Below are positions 1 to 8,872 of a DNA stretch of 61,554 bases, piece by piece. The notes under the pieces are model-generated. The model saw only the letters and a program-made list of their open reading frames with translations, had not been told where the DNA came from and made no database searches. Origin of the DNA: Arthrobacter sp. Leaf141 (GTDB taxonomy: Bacteria; Actinomycetota; Actinomycetes; Actinomycetales; Micrococcaceae); the NCBI RefSeq assembly GCF_001424565.1, contig NZ_LMOL01000015.1, positions 70,619-132,172 of the forward strand, given 5' to 3'. The translations under genes and the position numbers were made by a program. Each line of letters begins with the position of its first letter. Position 1 is the stretch's first letter.

Positions 1-67
1 ATAGCCTAGCAAACTCCGGGCCGGGAAACGAAATCGGCGCCGCGGCCGGCCGCTGCGTGCCTGGAAC

Positions 68-2002
68 TCAGGTCTCCGCGCGCAGCGCCCTGCGTTCCAT
101 TTCCAGCATCATCAGTTCCCGGTTGAGCCGCTGGTAGGCCTCCGGGTCCGCGGCAGGGTCCAGCCGCTGCAACTGCCCCATCTTGTCCGCCTTGACCCGG
201 GTGATCTGCAGCTCGAACAGGCGCGAAAGGATGTCCCGGCAGTATTTCTGCACCGCTTCCTCCGTGCTGGCCGGCAACGGCACCACCGCAAGTTCGGACA
301 CCAGCGGGCGCAACGGCTCCGGCACCTCGTGCATCACATGCTCCACCCACCGCACAGGCTCGGCGGTCAGGCCGTGCCCCGTGGCGCGCATGGCGTCATG
401 CACGGCCTGGAACGCGGGGGTGGCGAAGCGGGCGGCCGTAAAACGGTCCCACACCTCCCCCGCCAGCACGGCCGGCTCCTGAAGGGCCACTTCGAGCGCC
501 TGGCGCTCCATGGACGCCACAGGGTCCCGCGGGTCAGGCCGGTGGTAGGACGGGACAGCGCCCGACGCCGGACCGGCAGCAACACCGGGCCCGCCGGCTT
601 CCGCGGGCCTTGCGGCAGCCTGGCCGCCCTGTTGAGCCGCCACAGGCCCTGCCCCGCCCTGCATGCCCGCCGGGGCGCGTTTTATGGCAACCGCCACGGC
701 CCGGTTGACCTCTTCGACGGACATGCCCAGCCAGCCTGCCAGTTCACGGGCGTAGCCGGGCCTGATGCCGCCGTCGCGGATCTGGCCCACCACCGGTGCC
801 GCTTCGCGCAGCGCGGCGACGCGGCCTTCCACGGTGTCCAGGTTGTGGCGCTTCAGGGAGGCGCGGATGGCGAATTCGAACAGCGGCCGGCGGCTGCTGA
901 TCAGGTCCCTGACGGCCGCGTCGCCGCGGGTCTGGCGCAGGTCGCACGGATCCGCCCCGGTGGGTTCCACCGCCACATAGGTCTGCGCGGTGAACCGCTG
1001 GTCCTCCTCGAAGGCGCGCAGGGCAGCTTTCTGCCCGGCGGCGTCGCCGTCGAAGCAGAAGACCACTTCGCCGCCGGTGCCGTCGTCCGAAAGCAGCCGG
1101 CGGGAAACCTTGATGTGCTCGGTGCCGAACGCGGTGCCGCAGGTGGCCACCGCCGTCGTGATTCCTGCGAGGTGGCAGGCCATCACGTCCGTGTAGCCTT
1201 CCACCACCACCAACTGCCGGTCCTTGGCGATGCTGCGTTTGGCGAGGTCGATGCCGTAAAGGACCTGGGACTTCTTGTACAGCGTGGTTTCGGGGGTGTT
1301 GAGGTACTTGGGGCCTTGGTCGTCCTCGTAGAGTTTGCGCGCGCCGAAGCCGATGGTGTCCCCGGCGATGTCCTTGATGGGCCAGACCAGCCGGCCCCGG
1401 AAGCGGTCGTAGATGCCCCGGTTGCCTTCCGAAAACATGCCGGTCAGCTTCAGTTCGGCGTCCGTGAAACCGCGGCCACGGAGGTGTTTCAGCAGCGCGT
1501 CCCAGCCCTGGGGTGCGTAACCCACGCCAAAGTGCTCGGCGGCGGCCCGATCGAAGCCGCGCCCAAACAGGAAGTTCCGGCCCTCGGCGGCGCCGGGCGT
1601 CAGGAGCTGGGCGCGGAAGAATTCGTCGGCGATTTTGTGGGCGTCCAGGAGCCGCTGCCGGCGGCCCACTTCCTCCCGGCTGGGCCCGCTGCCGCCGTCC
1701 TCGTACCGCAGTTCGTAGCCGATCCTGGCGGCCAGCTTCTCCACCGCCTCGTGGAAGGAGCTGTGGTCCTGTTTCTGGACGAAGGCGATGACGTCGCCGT
1801 CTTCGCCGCAGCCGAAGCAGTGGTAGCGGCCCACTTGCGGACGGACGGTAAACGACGGGGACCTTTCGTCGTGGAAGGGACACAGTCCCTTGAACGTTCC
1901 CAGCCCGGCGCCCTTGAGGGTGACGTAGCCGTCCACCACTTCCTTGATGTCCGTGCGTTCGCGTACTTCGTCAATGTCTTCGCGTTTGATCAGGCCGGCC
2001 AC
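68..2002 (-). CDS. dnaG: DNA primase DnaG
   Basis: Primase that lays down RNA primers for chromosome replication, working with the replicative helicase. The 644-residue protein has the full bacterial layout. A CHC2 zinc finger is at C41/H44/C62/C65 (CPFHDERSPSF and HCFGCG). A central RNA polymerase and TOPRIM domain has the acidic residues of VVVEGYTDVM (E268) and FDGDAAG (D318, D320). A helical C-terminal region for helicase contact follows an Ala/Gly/Pro-rich linker (about residues 440-490). The start is a GTG preceded by AGGATGG. It is the last gene of a minus-strand group, 52 bases after dgt. The first 67 bases of the window, downstream of its stop, show no gene. Confidence 0.97.
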   Translation of the reverse strand: MAGLIKREDIDEVRERTDIKEVVDGYVTLKGAGLGTFKGLCPFHDERSPSFTVRPQVGRYHCFGCGEDGDVIAFVQKQDHSSFHEAVEKLAARIGYELRYEDGGSGPSREEVGRRQRLLDAHKIADEFFRAQLLTPGAAEGRNFLFGRGFDRAAAEHFGVGYAPQGWDALLKHLRGRGFTDAELKLTGMFSEGNRGIYDRFRGRLVWPIKDIAGDTIGFGARKLYEDDQGPKYLNTPETTLYKKSQVLYGIDLAKRSIAKDRQLVVVEGYTDVMACHLAGITTAVATCGTAFGTEHIKVSRRLLSDDGTGGEVVFCFDGDAAGQKAALRAFEEDQRFTAQTYVAVEPTGADPCDLRQTRGDAAVRDLISSRRPLFEFAIRASLKRHNLDTVEGRVAALREAAPVVGQIRDGGIRPGYARELAGWLGMSVEEVNRAVAVAIKRAPAGMQGGAGPVAAQQGGQAAARPAEAGGPGVAAGPASGAVPSYHRPDPRDPVASMERQALEVALQEPAVLAGEVWDRFTAARFATPAFQAVHDAMRATGHGLTAEPVRWVEHVMHEVPEPLRPLVSELAVVPLPASTEEAVQKYCRDILSRLFELQITRVKADKMGQLQRLDPAADPEAYQRLNRELMMLEMERRALRAET

Positions 2003-2054
2003 AATGCCATCCTAGTCCGGGCCACTGACAGTGCCGGGCCGGGGGTAACCGGCC

Positions 2055-3344
2055 TCACCACAGCGACGGCAGGCTCCCCACCAGGCGCTCATACATGGCC
2101 AGGGCCGAGCCGTCAGTCAAGGACGCCACCTGGTCGATGACCACCCGGAGCCGGGCATCGTCGTCGGCCGCGTCGCGCCAGTCCGCGGCGAACATGGGCT
2201 CCAGGTGCCTGTCGCCGGTGGCGCTGAGGGCGGTGACCAGGGCGTGCAGCACCTCGCGCTGGCGTTCGTAGATGGGCTGCCGGTGGTCGGTGGTCATCAC
2301 GAAGGTGGTGGCCAGGCCCTTCATCACGGCGATTTCCATCACTGTTTCATCCGGGACCATCAACTCGGCGTTGTACCGGGTGAGGTTTTCGGGGCCGTAA
2401 ACCGCGCGGGTGGCTTCCAAAGCGCTCTGGCAGAACCGGCCGATCAGCTGGCTGGTCATGTTTTTCAGGGCCGCCATGGCTTTCCGGCTGCCGTCGGCCT
2501 CCCGGACCCACACGTCGGTGGCTTCGAGCCGGGCCAGGGCCGCGTCGATGGCGGCCGGATCGTTGTGCGGCAGGTACCACTGCTTGGCATAGCCCACCAC
2601 CCGGGCCCGGTGGTCCGGGTTTTTCATCCAGCCCAGCTGGAAGTGCCCGGCCACAATCGCGTCCTCCACGTCGTGGACGGAGTAGGAGATGTCGTCGGCC
2701 AGGTCCATGACCTGGGCTTCGAGGCAGGACCGGCGTTCCGGGGCGCCTTGCCGCAGCCAGGTGAAGATGGGCAGGTCGTCCTCGTAGGCGCCGAACTTGC
2801 TGGTCCGCTGGCCGTGGATCACCGGGGCTTCCAGGGCCGACCAGGGGTACTTTGAGGCGGCGTCAAGGCTGGCCCGGGTGAGGTTCAGCCCGGCAGGCTG
2901 GCCGTCCACCGTCAGCACTTTCGGTTCAAGGCGGGTCAGCAGCCGGAGGGTCTGGGCGTTGCCTTCAAACCCGCCGATCGCATGCGCAACCTCGTTGAGC
3001 GCCGATTCGCCGTTATGGCCGAAGGGCGGATGGCCCAGGTCGTGGCTGAGGCAGGCGGTGTCCACCACGTCCGGGTCGCAGCCCAGGGTGCGGCCCAGTT
3101 CCCGGCCCACCTGCGCCACTTCGAGGCTGTGCGTCAGCCGGGTCCGGACGAAGTCGTCCGTGTCCGGTGCCACCACCTGGGTTTTGGCGCCCAGCCGCCG
3201 CAGGGCGGAGGAGTGCAGCACCCGGGCCCGGTCGCGTTCAAAGTCGGACCGGTAGGTGGTTTTGGGGGGTTCCTCCACCCAGCGCGCGGAGTCGTCCGCG
3301 TTGTAGCCGGGAAGGACCGGCGCAGCAGTGCGGGTTTCAGCCAC
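2055..3344 (-). CDS. dgt: Deoxyguanosinetriphosphate triphosphohydrolase family protein (Dgt)
   Basis: HD-domain enzyme expected to hydrolyse dGTP (or several dNTPs) to the nucleoside and triphosphate, so tuning nucleotide pools for replication. The 429-residue protein shows the metal-binding pattern: H72 in RLTHSLEV and the H101-D102 pair in SHDLGHPPFGHNGE. The N-terminal TTYRSDFERDRARVLHSSALRRL stretch is typical of actinobacterial Dgt. The start is GTG, and its first 8 bases overlap the end of the upstream dus gene, so the two are probably translationally coupled. Substrate preference cannot be told from sequence. Confidence 0.94.
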   Translation of the reverse strand: MAETRTAAPVLPGYNADDSARWVEEPPKTTYRSDFERDRARVLHSSALRRLGAKTQVVAPDTDDFVRTRLTHSLEVAQVGRELGRTLGCDPDVVDTACLSHDLGHPPFGHNGESALNEVAHAIGGFEGNAQTLRLLTRLEPKVLTVDGQPAGLNLTRASLDAASKYPWSALEAPVIHGQRTSKFGAYEDDLPIFTWLRQGAPERRSCLEAQVMDLADDISYSVHDVEDAIVAGHFQLGWMKNPDHRARVVGYAKQWYLPHNDPAAIDAALARLEATDVWVREADGSRKAMAALKNMTSQLIGRFCQSALEATRAVYGPENLTRYNAELMVPDETVMEIAVMKGLATTFVMTTDHRQPIYERQREVLHALVTALSATGDRHLEPMFAADWRDAADDDARLRVVIDQVASLTDGSALAMYERLVGSLPSLW

Positions 3345-4515
3345 CGGAAACGTCCAGTTCTGCGGCGGAGATGTCGCGGGACTGGTCGGCGTTCAGGGCC
3401 CGGGATTCCAGCCAGTCTTTAGGCAGGGCAGGTTTTTTGGGTGAGCCGGCCCGGCCGCGGGGGCCTTCGGCGTCGCCGCCCGGGTACGGGGACTCCGCGT
3501 CGAGCTCGGCCAGGGCCGCGCGCAGTTCCTCGAGGCTGTTCACCAGAGCCATCCGGGTGCGGAGCTCGCCGCCCACCACGTACCCCTTGAAGTACCAGGC
3601 GATGTGCTTGCGGATCTCGCGGAGGGCCTTGCCCTCGTCGCCGAAGGTCTCCACCATCAGTTCAGCATGCCGGTACACGCCCTGCGCCACCTGGCCCAGG
3701 TTGGGCGTGTGCCGGATGTCCTTGCCTTCGAAGGCGGCCTGCAGGTCGCCGAAGAGCCACGGCCGGCCCTGGCAGCCGCGGCCAATGACCACGCCGTCGA
3801 CGCCGGTCTCGCGGACCATCCGGACGGCATCCTCAGCGGACCAGATGTCGCCGTTGCCCAGCACGGGAATGTCCGGCAGGGCCTCACGGAGGCGCGCGAT
3901 GGCGGACCAGTCAGCCTGGCCGGAGTAGAACTGGGCGGCAGTGCGGCCGTGGAGGGCGACGGCGGCCACCCCGGAATCACGGGCGATCCGGCCGGCCTCG
4001 AGGTACGTCAGGTGGTCATCGTCGATGCCTTTGCGCATCTTGATGGTCAGCGGGACGTTGCCCTTGCCCGCTTCCCGGACGGCGGTCTGCACGATCGAGG
4101 TGAACAGGTCCGTTTTCCAGGGCAGGGCCGAGCCGCCGCCGCGGCGGGTGACCTTGGGCACCGGGCAGCCGAAGTTCAGGTCGATGTGGTCTGCGCGGTC
4201 CTCTTCCACCAGCATCCTGACGGCGGCGCCCACGGTGACGGGGTCCACGCCGTACAGCTGGACCGAGCGGACCTTTTCATCGTCGTCGTGGGAGATGATG
4301 CGCAGCGATTCGGGGGTCCGCTCCACCAGGGCGCGGGAGGTCACCATTTCGGCCACGTACATGCCGCCGCCGTACTCGCGGCAGAGGCGGCGGAACGCGG
4401 AATTGGTAATACCGGCCATGGGCGCCAGGATCACCGGCGTGTCCACGGTGAGGGGTCCCAGCTTCAGGGGCGGGAGTTCCAGCTTGGGAGCGGGCGGGGT
4501 TGCTACAACAGTCAC
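3337..4515 (-). CDS. dusB: tRNA-dihydrouridine synthase (DusB-like)
   Basis: Flavoenzyme of the Dus family that reduces uridine to dihydrouridine in the tRNA D-loop. Visible hallmarks are the FMN-binding start APMAGITNSAFRRLC, the catalytic cysteine C117 in NFGCPVPKVTRRGGGSAL, and GNGDIWSAEDA with GVVIGRGCQGRPW for FMN and phosphate. The open frame runs upstream to 4746, into the YibE/F gene. The GTG at 4515 was chosen because the protein then begins VTVVATPPAPKLELPP directly before the conserved barrel (392 residues) and clears the upstream gene. The Shine-Dalgarno there is weak, so the exact start is uncertain. It overlaps dgt by 8 bases. Confidence 0.9.
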   Translation of the reverse strand: MTVVATPPAPKLELPPLKLGPLTVDTPVILAPMAGITNSAFRRLCREYGGGMYVAEMVTSRALVERTPESLRIISHDDDEKVRSVQLYGVDPVTVGAAVRMLVEEDRADHIDLNFGCPVPKVTRRGGGSALPWKTDLFTSIVQTAVREAGKGNVPLTIKMRKGIDDDHLTYLEAGRIARDSGVAAVALHGRTAAQFYSGQADWSAIARLREALPDIPVLGNGDIWSAEDAVRMVRETGVDGVVIGRGCQGRPWLFGDLQAAFEGKDIRHTPNLGQVAQGVYRHAELMVETFGDEGKALREIRKHIAWYFKGYVVGGELRTRMALVNSLEELRAALAELDAESPYPGGDAEGPRGRAGSPKKPALPKDWLESRALNADQSRDISAAELDVSGG

Positions 4516-4585
4516 CTGTCCATTGTTGCAAAGCCGGGCAAATCGTGCCGGAAGGTCAGGGCGGCCAGCGGCCCCGGGGCCTGCC

Positions 4586-6076
4586 TCAGCCCCGGTCTGC
4601 CCGCCGGCCCCGCCGGGTGGCCGCCGCTTCGTCCCCCGCTGCCGTTGCGGCTGCGGCGAGGCTCCCGGTATCCAGCCGCCGGCTGTCCCTGGCTGCGCCG
4701 CCGTCGGCAGTTCCGCCGTCCGTTCCGCCGCCGTCGGCCGTTCCATTGGCCGCTGTTGCGCCTGCCGAAACGCCGGCTTTTGCGCCGGAACCGCCGGCGT
4801 GGCGGATGCTGGTGGCCTTGACCACCAGGACGGCGATCAGGGTGGTCACGGGGATGGCCAGGACCAGGCCGATGGATCCGACGAGGGTCCTGATGACTTC
4901 CTCGGACAGTTCGGCGCTGGTGAGGGTCTCGCCCAGGGGCCGGTCGTACAGCATCACGATGATGAGGATGGGCAGGGCGGCGCCGGCATAGGCGAAGGCG
5001 ATGGTGTAGACCGTGGAGGCGATGTGGTCCCGGCCAATCCGCATCGCGGAGGTGAAGAGCTTCCGGGCGCTGCTCTCCGGGGCCAGCTCGTAGAGCTCCC
5101 ACACGGCCGAGGACTGCGTGATGGTCACGTCGTTGAGGACGCCGAGCCCGGAGATGATGAGGCCGCACAGGATCACCCCGGAGATGGAGATGTTGGCCGA
5201 GGTGTTGATAAGGGTACTGGCGTCGTGATTACCAACACCGGCAAGGTTGGCGGCGTCGGTGGCCCAGGCAGCCAGCAGCGCCGTAATGCCCAGCCCGAAC
5301 ATGGTGCCCAACAGCGCCGTGGACGTCCGGGCCGAGAAACCATGGGCAAAGTACAGGACCCCGATCATGATCACCGTGGATCCCACCAGCGCCAGGAGCA
5401 GCGGCGGTTTGCCCTCCACCAGGCCGGGCAGCATAAAGCCGGCCAGCACAAAGTAGGCGCCCACCAGTCCCACCAGAGCACGCAGGCCACGCCAGCGGGC
5501 CACAGCGATCACCACTGCCGCGTACAGCAGGGCCAGCAGCACAATGGGAAGGGTCCTGACGAAGTCCACAAAGATGTAGGCGGGTGATGTCTGCGTGGCG
5601 GAGGCGCCCTGGGCGTTGGACAGGTTCAGGTACCTGATCTGGTCGCCGGGTTTCACGCCGTGCGAGGCTGCAACGTCCGGGTTGATGACCACCTTGACCG
5701 GGTTGCCGCCCTTGTCCGGCTCGGTCGAGGCGAAGGTGCAGTCGGAGCCTTGATTGGCCCCCTGGGCTGCGTCCGGGCCCGCCTGCTGCCCGGCCGCCCC
5801 GGGCGCCGCCGTAGAACCCTGCATGCAGCTTTCGACGCTCACACTCTGGATGGTGCCGGTATCAAACGTCACACCGGGTGCCGCAGCGTACGGATTGGCC
5901 AGCGAGATGCCCTCCTTGCTGCCGGAGGGCCAGAGCATCGCCATCCCCGCGAGCGTCAGCAGGGTGAGGGGAATCAGGATGGCCGCGAGGATGCGGTTGG
6001 CTTTGCGCCGTGCGGCCATCGCTTCCGGGGTTGGCTCCGAATGACCTTGTGAAGCGTGGGAGTGGCCGGCTCCCAT
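4586..6076 (-). CDS. YibE/F family membrane protein
   Basis: Integral membrane protein of the YibE/F family, a family of unknown biochemical role sometimes discussed as a transporter. The 496-residue product has a short cytoplasmic N-terminus and a first membrane segment at about residues 29-50 (ILAAILIPLTLLTLAGMAML). An extracytoplasmic domain with several cysteines follows to about residue 178. Then come seven or so hydrophobic segments and an Ala/Gly/Arg-rich cytoplasmic tail. The conserved membrane motif SSAVWELYELAP and the ALPILIIVMLYDRP stretch support the family. It lies 70 bases upstream of the dus start and is divergent from the hydrolase gene at 6161. Confidence 0.86.
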   Translation of the reverse strand: MGAGHSHASQGHSEPTPEAMAARRKANRILAAILIPLTLLTLAGMAMLWPSGSKEGISLANPYAAAPGVTFDTGTIQSVSVESCMQGSTAAPGAAGQQAGPDAAQGANQGSDCTFASTEPDKGGNPVKVVINPDVAASHGVKPGDQIRYLNLSNAQGASATQTSPAYIFVDFVRTLPIVLLALLYAAVVIAVARWRGLRALVGLVGAYFVLAGFMLPGLVEGKPPLLLALVGSTVIMIGVLYFAHGFSARTSTALLGTMFGLGITALLAAWATDAANLAGVGNHDASTLINTSANISISGVILCGLIISGLGVLNDVTITQSSAVWELYELAPESSARKLFTSAMRIGRDHIASTVYTIAFAYAGAALPILIIVMLYDRPLGETLTSAELSEEVIRTLVGSIGLVLAIPVTTLIAVLVVKATSIRHAGGSGAKAGVSAGATAANGTADGGGTDGGTADGGAARDSRRLDTGSLAAAATAAGDEAAATRRGRRADRG

Positions 6077-6160
6077 CAGCAGAAAAACCTCATGCGTTGA
6101 ACTCTACTTCCGGCACCTTAGGGTTGATAAATGGATGACCGGGACTGGGAGGTACCAAGC

Positions 6161-6916
6161 GTGGCCAACCGAAGTACTGACAGCAGTGGGCAGCAGGCCG
6201 CCCAGGGAACACCGGGCCACAGCCACCAGGCGGTCCTCACCGTCCTGCCGGCATCCGGTGCCACCAAGGGCGTGGTGCTGGTGCTGCACGGCGGCAAGTC
6301 CCGCAGCCGCGAGCCCGTGGAGGCACGCCATCTGAGCCCGGCCCGGATGATTCCCTTTGCCCGCCAGCTGCACCGTGCGGGCGGGCGCAGCGGCCTGGCC
6401 GTCTGGTCCCTGCGGAACAGCGTCCGGGGCTGGAACGGACCCGACATGTCACCCCTGCGTGATGCCCGCTGGGCGCTGGCGCAGATCACCGAAAGACATC
6501 CCGGCGTGCCCATCTACCTGCTGGGCCACTCGATGGGCGGCCTGACCGCCGTCTGCGCCGCCGACCACCCCCAGGTCGAGGCAGTGGTGGCCCTTGCGCC
6601 GTGGCTCAGCCCGGAAACGCCTGCCACAGGGGTGGCTGGCCGGAAAGTGCTGATTGTGCACGGCACCGTGGACCACTGGACCAGCGCCGCCCAGTCGCTG
6701 GCTTTCGCCCGCCGGGCCTCCAGATCCGCAGCCAGCATGCAGTACGTGACCCTGAACGGGGCCGGGCACTTTATGCTCCGCAAGCTCCGGCTCTGGCAGG
6801 GACTGGCCACCGGCTTTGTCCTGAGCGCCTTCAACGAGTCCACGCGTGCCGGCGCCCCGGTCCCCCGCTCGTATGCCCAACTGCTGCCGGAATCAGCAGT
6901 CCAGGTCACCTTGTGA
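6161..6916 (+). CDS. Alpha/beta hydrolase
   Basis: Serine hydrolase of the alpha/beta fold, substrate unknown. It has an oxyanion segment VLVLHGG, the nucleophile elbow GHSMGG, an acid in HGTVDHW and a histidine in GAGHFML. A GTG at 6161 is preferred as start because GGGAGG lies 8 bases upstream. The in-frame ATG at 6131 (10 residues longer) has no good ribosome site. The stop overlaps the GTG of the following acyltransferase (GTGA), so the pair is probably co-translated; a joint role in lipid metabolism is an inference from that pairing only. Confidence 0.85.
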   Translation: MANRSTDSSGQQAAQGTPGHSHQAVLTVLPASGATKGVVLVLHGGKSRSREPVEARHLSPARMIPFARQLHRAGGRSGLAVWSLRNSVRGWNGPDMSPLRDARWALAQITERHPGVPIYLLGHSMGGLTAVCAADHPQVEAVVALAPWLSPETPATGVAGRKVLIVHGTVDHWTSAAQSLAFARRASRSAASMQYVTLNGAGHFMLRKLRLWQGLATGFVLSAFNESTRAGAPVPRSYAQLLPESAVQVTL

Positions 6917-7737
6917 GGATGCCGTGGCGCCCGGCGCCGAGTGACCGCTTCTACCGCCTGGTGGTGCGGACCGGGCTGGCGCTGCGGGCCGCGTTCAGGG
7001 TCCGCATCATCACCACGGGCCAGGAGAACCTGCCGGCACCTGCCCCGCGGCTGGGTGCGTCCCGGCCGGTCCGGCCCGGGACCGGCGCGGTGTTTGCCGT
7101 GACGCATTTCGGCTACCTGGACTTCGCGGTGGCTGAGCTGCTGCTGTGGAAGCACGCCCGGGCGCAGCTCCGGTTCCTCATCCACCAGGGCGCCGCCGAC
7201 CACTGGTTCGCCGGACCGGCCATCAGCGCGTCCGGGCACGTGGTGGTGGGATACACGGAGCGTAAGGACGCCTACGACGCCGCCGTGGCCAAACTCCGCG
7301 CCGGCGAATACCTGGCGGTTTTCCCGGAGGCCGGCGTGAGCCGCAGTTTCACCGTCCGGGAGTGCAGGACGGGTGTGGTCCGGATGGCGGCGGAGGCCGG
7401 GGTTCCCGTGATCCCGGTGTCCGTGTGGGGTGCGCACCGGCTACTCACCCGCGGGCACGGTTTTTCGGCCCGGCGTACCTGGCGGGCTCCGGTCCGGGTC
7501 CAGGTGGGCGAACCCGTACGGTATGCGCCGGGGGTAGACGCCGAGGCGGCGACTGCTGCGCTCCGGGAGGAGCTGCAGGCCGGCATCGACCGCTGCACTG
7601 ACGACTTTCCGTTGCCGGCCCGCCCTGGTGCGTGGTGGCAGCCCGCCCATCTTGGCGGCGGAGCACCGTCCGACGCCGAGCGGGCCCTGCTGGACGCCGA
7701 GGACGCAGCCAGGGGCCGCCGTCGTGGTCCCCGCTGA
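6913..7737 (+). CDS. 1-acyl-sn-glycerol-3-phosphate acyltransferase family protein (PlsC-like)
   Basis: Membrane-associated acyltransferase of the PlsC/LPLAT fold, expected to transfer an acyl chain to a lysophospholipid or related acceptor. The catalytic HX4D box is visible as HFGYLD. The substrate-binding block appears as FPEAGVSRSF, where the usual EG is EAG, followed by PVIPVSVWG. The GTG at 6913 overlaps the hydrolase stop; the ATG at 6919 is an equally possible start two codons on. About 274 residues. Close coupling to an alpha/beta hydrolase suggests a two-gene lipid-modifying unit. Confidence 0.85.
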   Translation: MRMPWRPAPSDRFYRLVVRTGLALRAAFRVRIITTGQENLPAPAPRLGASRPVRPGTGAVFAVTHFGYLDFAVAELLLWKHARAQLRFLIHQGAADHWFAGPAISASGHVVVGYTERKDAYDAAVAKLRAGEYLAVFPEAGVSRSFTVRECRTGVVRMAAEAGVPVIPVSVWGAHRLLTRGHGFSARRTWRAPVRVQVGEPVRYAPGVDAEAATAALREELQAGIDRCTDDFPLPARPGAWWQPAHLGGGAPSDAERALLDAEDAARGRRRGPR

Positions 7738-7780
7738 CGGTCCACGCTGAGGTGCCCTGCTGACGTGCCCTGCTGATACG

Positions 7781-7816
7781 CAAGGGGCCGCGGAAATTTC
7801 TTTCCGCGGCCCCTTG
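7781..7816. terminator. Bidirectional hairpin terminator
   Basis: Perfect 16-base inverted repeat (7781-7796 and 7801-7816) with a 4-base loop, GC-rich inside and with A/T pairs next to the loop. It sits between the convergent acyltransferase and GNAT genes, so it can end transcripts from both sides. There is no long U tract, which is common in high-GC actinobacteria. Confidence 0.8.
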
Positions 7817-7850
7817 GCTTCGACCGGTTGGCCGGGGCAGCAGGGCAGGA

Positions 7851-8870
7851 TCAGTCCGAGACCACCAGGGTTTCCGGTCCGGCCAGCCGGGCTTTTCCGC
7901 CCGCCAGGAGCGGCTCGACGGCGGCCCGCAGGGCGGTCATCGAATCGTCCAGTTCCAGCATCACGGGGTGCTGGTAGGCGATCAGCGACAGCATGTCCCG
8001 GACCGCTTCGGCAGCATCCGCGGACTCCAGCGCCGGGTCGTGGCCAACAAAAACGTCGGTTGCCGCGCCGGTGTCGCCGAGCGGCCGGCCGTCCGGGTCC
8101 TGGGTGGGTGCCGCGTAACTGACGGCGAAGGCCCGGATTTTGCCCTTCCGGGTGGGTGCCACGCCCGGCCCGAAGGCCGAGCCCGGCTCAGCGCGCAGCA
8201 CAATGGCGCCGTGCGCACCGGTGAGGTCGTCCAGGAACAGCTTCTGCACCTGGCCCACTGACAACTCGCCCGGGGAGTCCCAGCTGTGGATGGCCGTGTA
8301 GTAGCGTCCCACCACGTCGGTGAGCTCCACCGAGCCCGTGGCCAGGTCCATCACCACGTCCGAACCCGCGTTTTCGCCGGCCGCGCCGTTGTCAGATTCA
8401 GGGAACACCGGAAGCCGCAGCGCGCCGGGTTCCACCACCACCAGGCGGGACCGCTGGATGGAGGCCAGCCCGAAGGCTGCCGCGAATTCGGCACCGGGGG
8501 TGCCGGGCTCCACTTTGGCGCGCAGCTTTGAAACGCCCGACGGCGACTGCTCCGCTTCGCGGCGGAGCATGGTCAGGAGCGTGGCGCCGATGCCGGAGCG
8601 GCGATGGTCGCGCGCCACCTCGACGTACGTCCACAGCCGTTCCGGGTGCAGGGACGCTTCATAGACCACGCCGGCGGCCACGGGGATCCCGACGCCGTCC
8701 AGCACGTCCTCGGCGACGATGCAGCGCCGCCACGGGGTGCCGTTGGTCCCGGCCGAGGACTCGGCCAGGGCGCCACGGAACTGCCGGGCCTGGTGGGTCT
8801 CGGGCCCGCCCCAGAGTTCCAGGAGCGCCAGGTCGTCGCCTTCGCGCCAGCTGCGGTATTCGATGGCCAT
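7851..8870 (-). CDS. GNAT family N-acetyltransferase
   Basis: Predicted acetyl-CoA-dependent N-acetyltransferase, acceptor unknown. The N-terminal half carries a GNAT core with the acetyl-CoA loop VARDHRRSGIGATLLTML at about residues 85-103. The C-terminal half (from about residue 190) looks like a second, more divergent domain, so the 339-residue length fits a tandem GNAT protein. MshD of mycothiol synthesis has a similar tandem layout, but nothing seen here identifies that function. It starts 2 bases after the glyS stop and so belongs to the glyS transcript. Confidence 0.83.
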   Translation of the reverse strand: MAIEYRSWREGDDLALLELWGGPETHQARQFRGALAESSAGTNGTPWRRCIVAEDVLDGVGIPVAAGVVYEASLHPERLWTYVEVARDHRRSGIGATLLTMLRREAEQSPSGVSKLRAKVEPGTPGAEFAAAFGLASIQRSRLVVVEPGALRLPVFPESDNGAAGENAGSDVVMDLATGSVELTDVVGRYYTAIHSWDSPGELSVGQVQKLFLDDLTGAHGAIVLRAEPGSAFGPGVAPTRKGKIRAFAVSYAAPTQDPDGRPLGDTGAATDVFVGHDPALESADAAEAVRDMLSLIAYQHPVMLELDDSMTALRAAVEPLLAGGKARLAGPETLVVSD

Positions 8871-8872
8871 GC

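Noticed and set aside
329..2140. 603-codon open frame on the plus strand opposite dnaG
   Set aside because: It is antisense to a clear dnaG, has His/Gly/Ala-rich composition typical of reversed high-GC coding sequence, and shows no domain.
7851..8870. Identification of the tandem GNAT protein as mycothiol synthase MshD
   Set aside because: The layout is similar, but no diagnostic residue was recognised and there is no mycothiol gene nearby.
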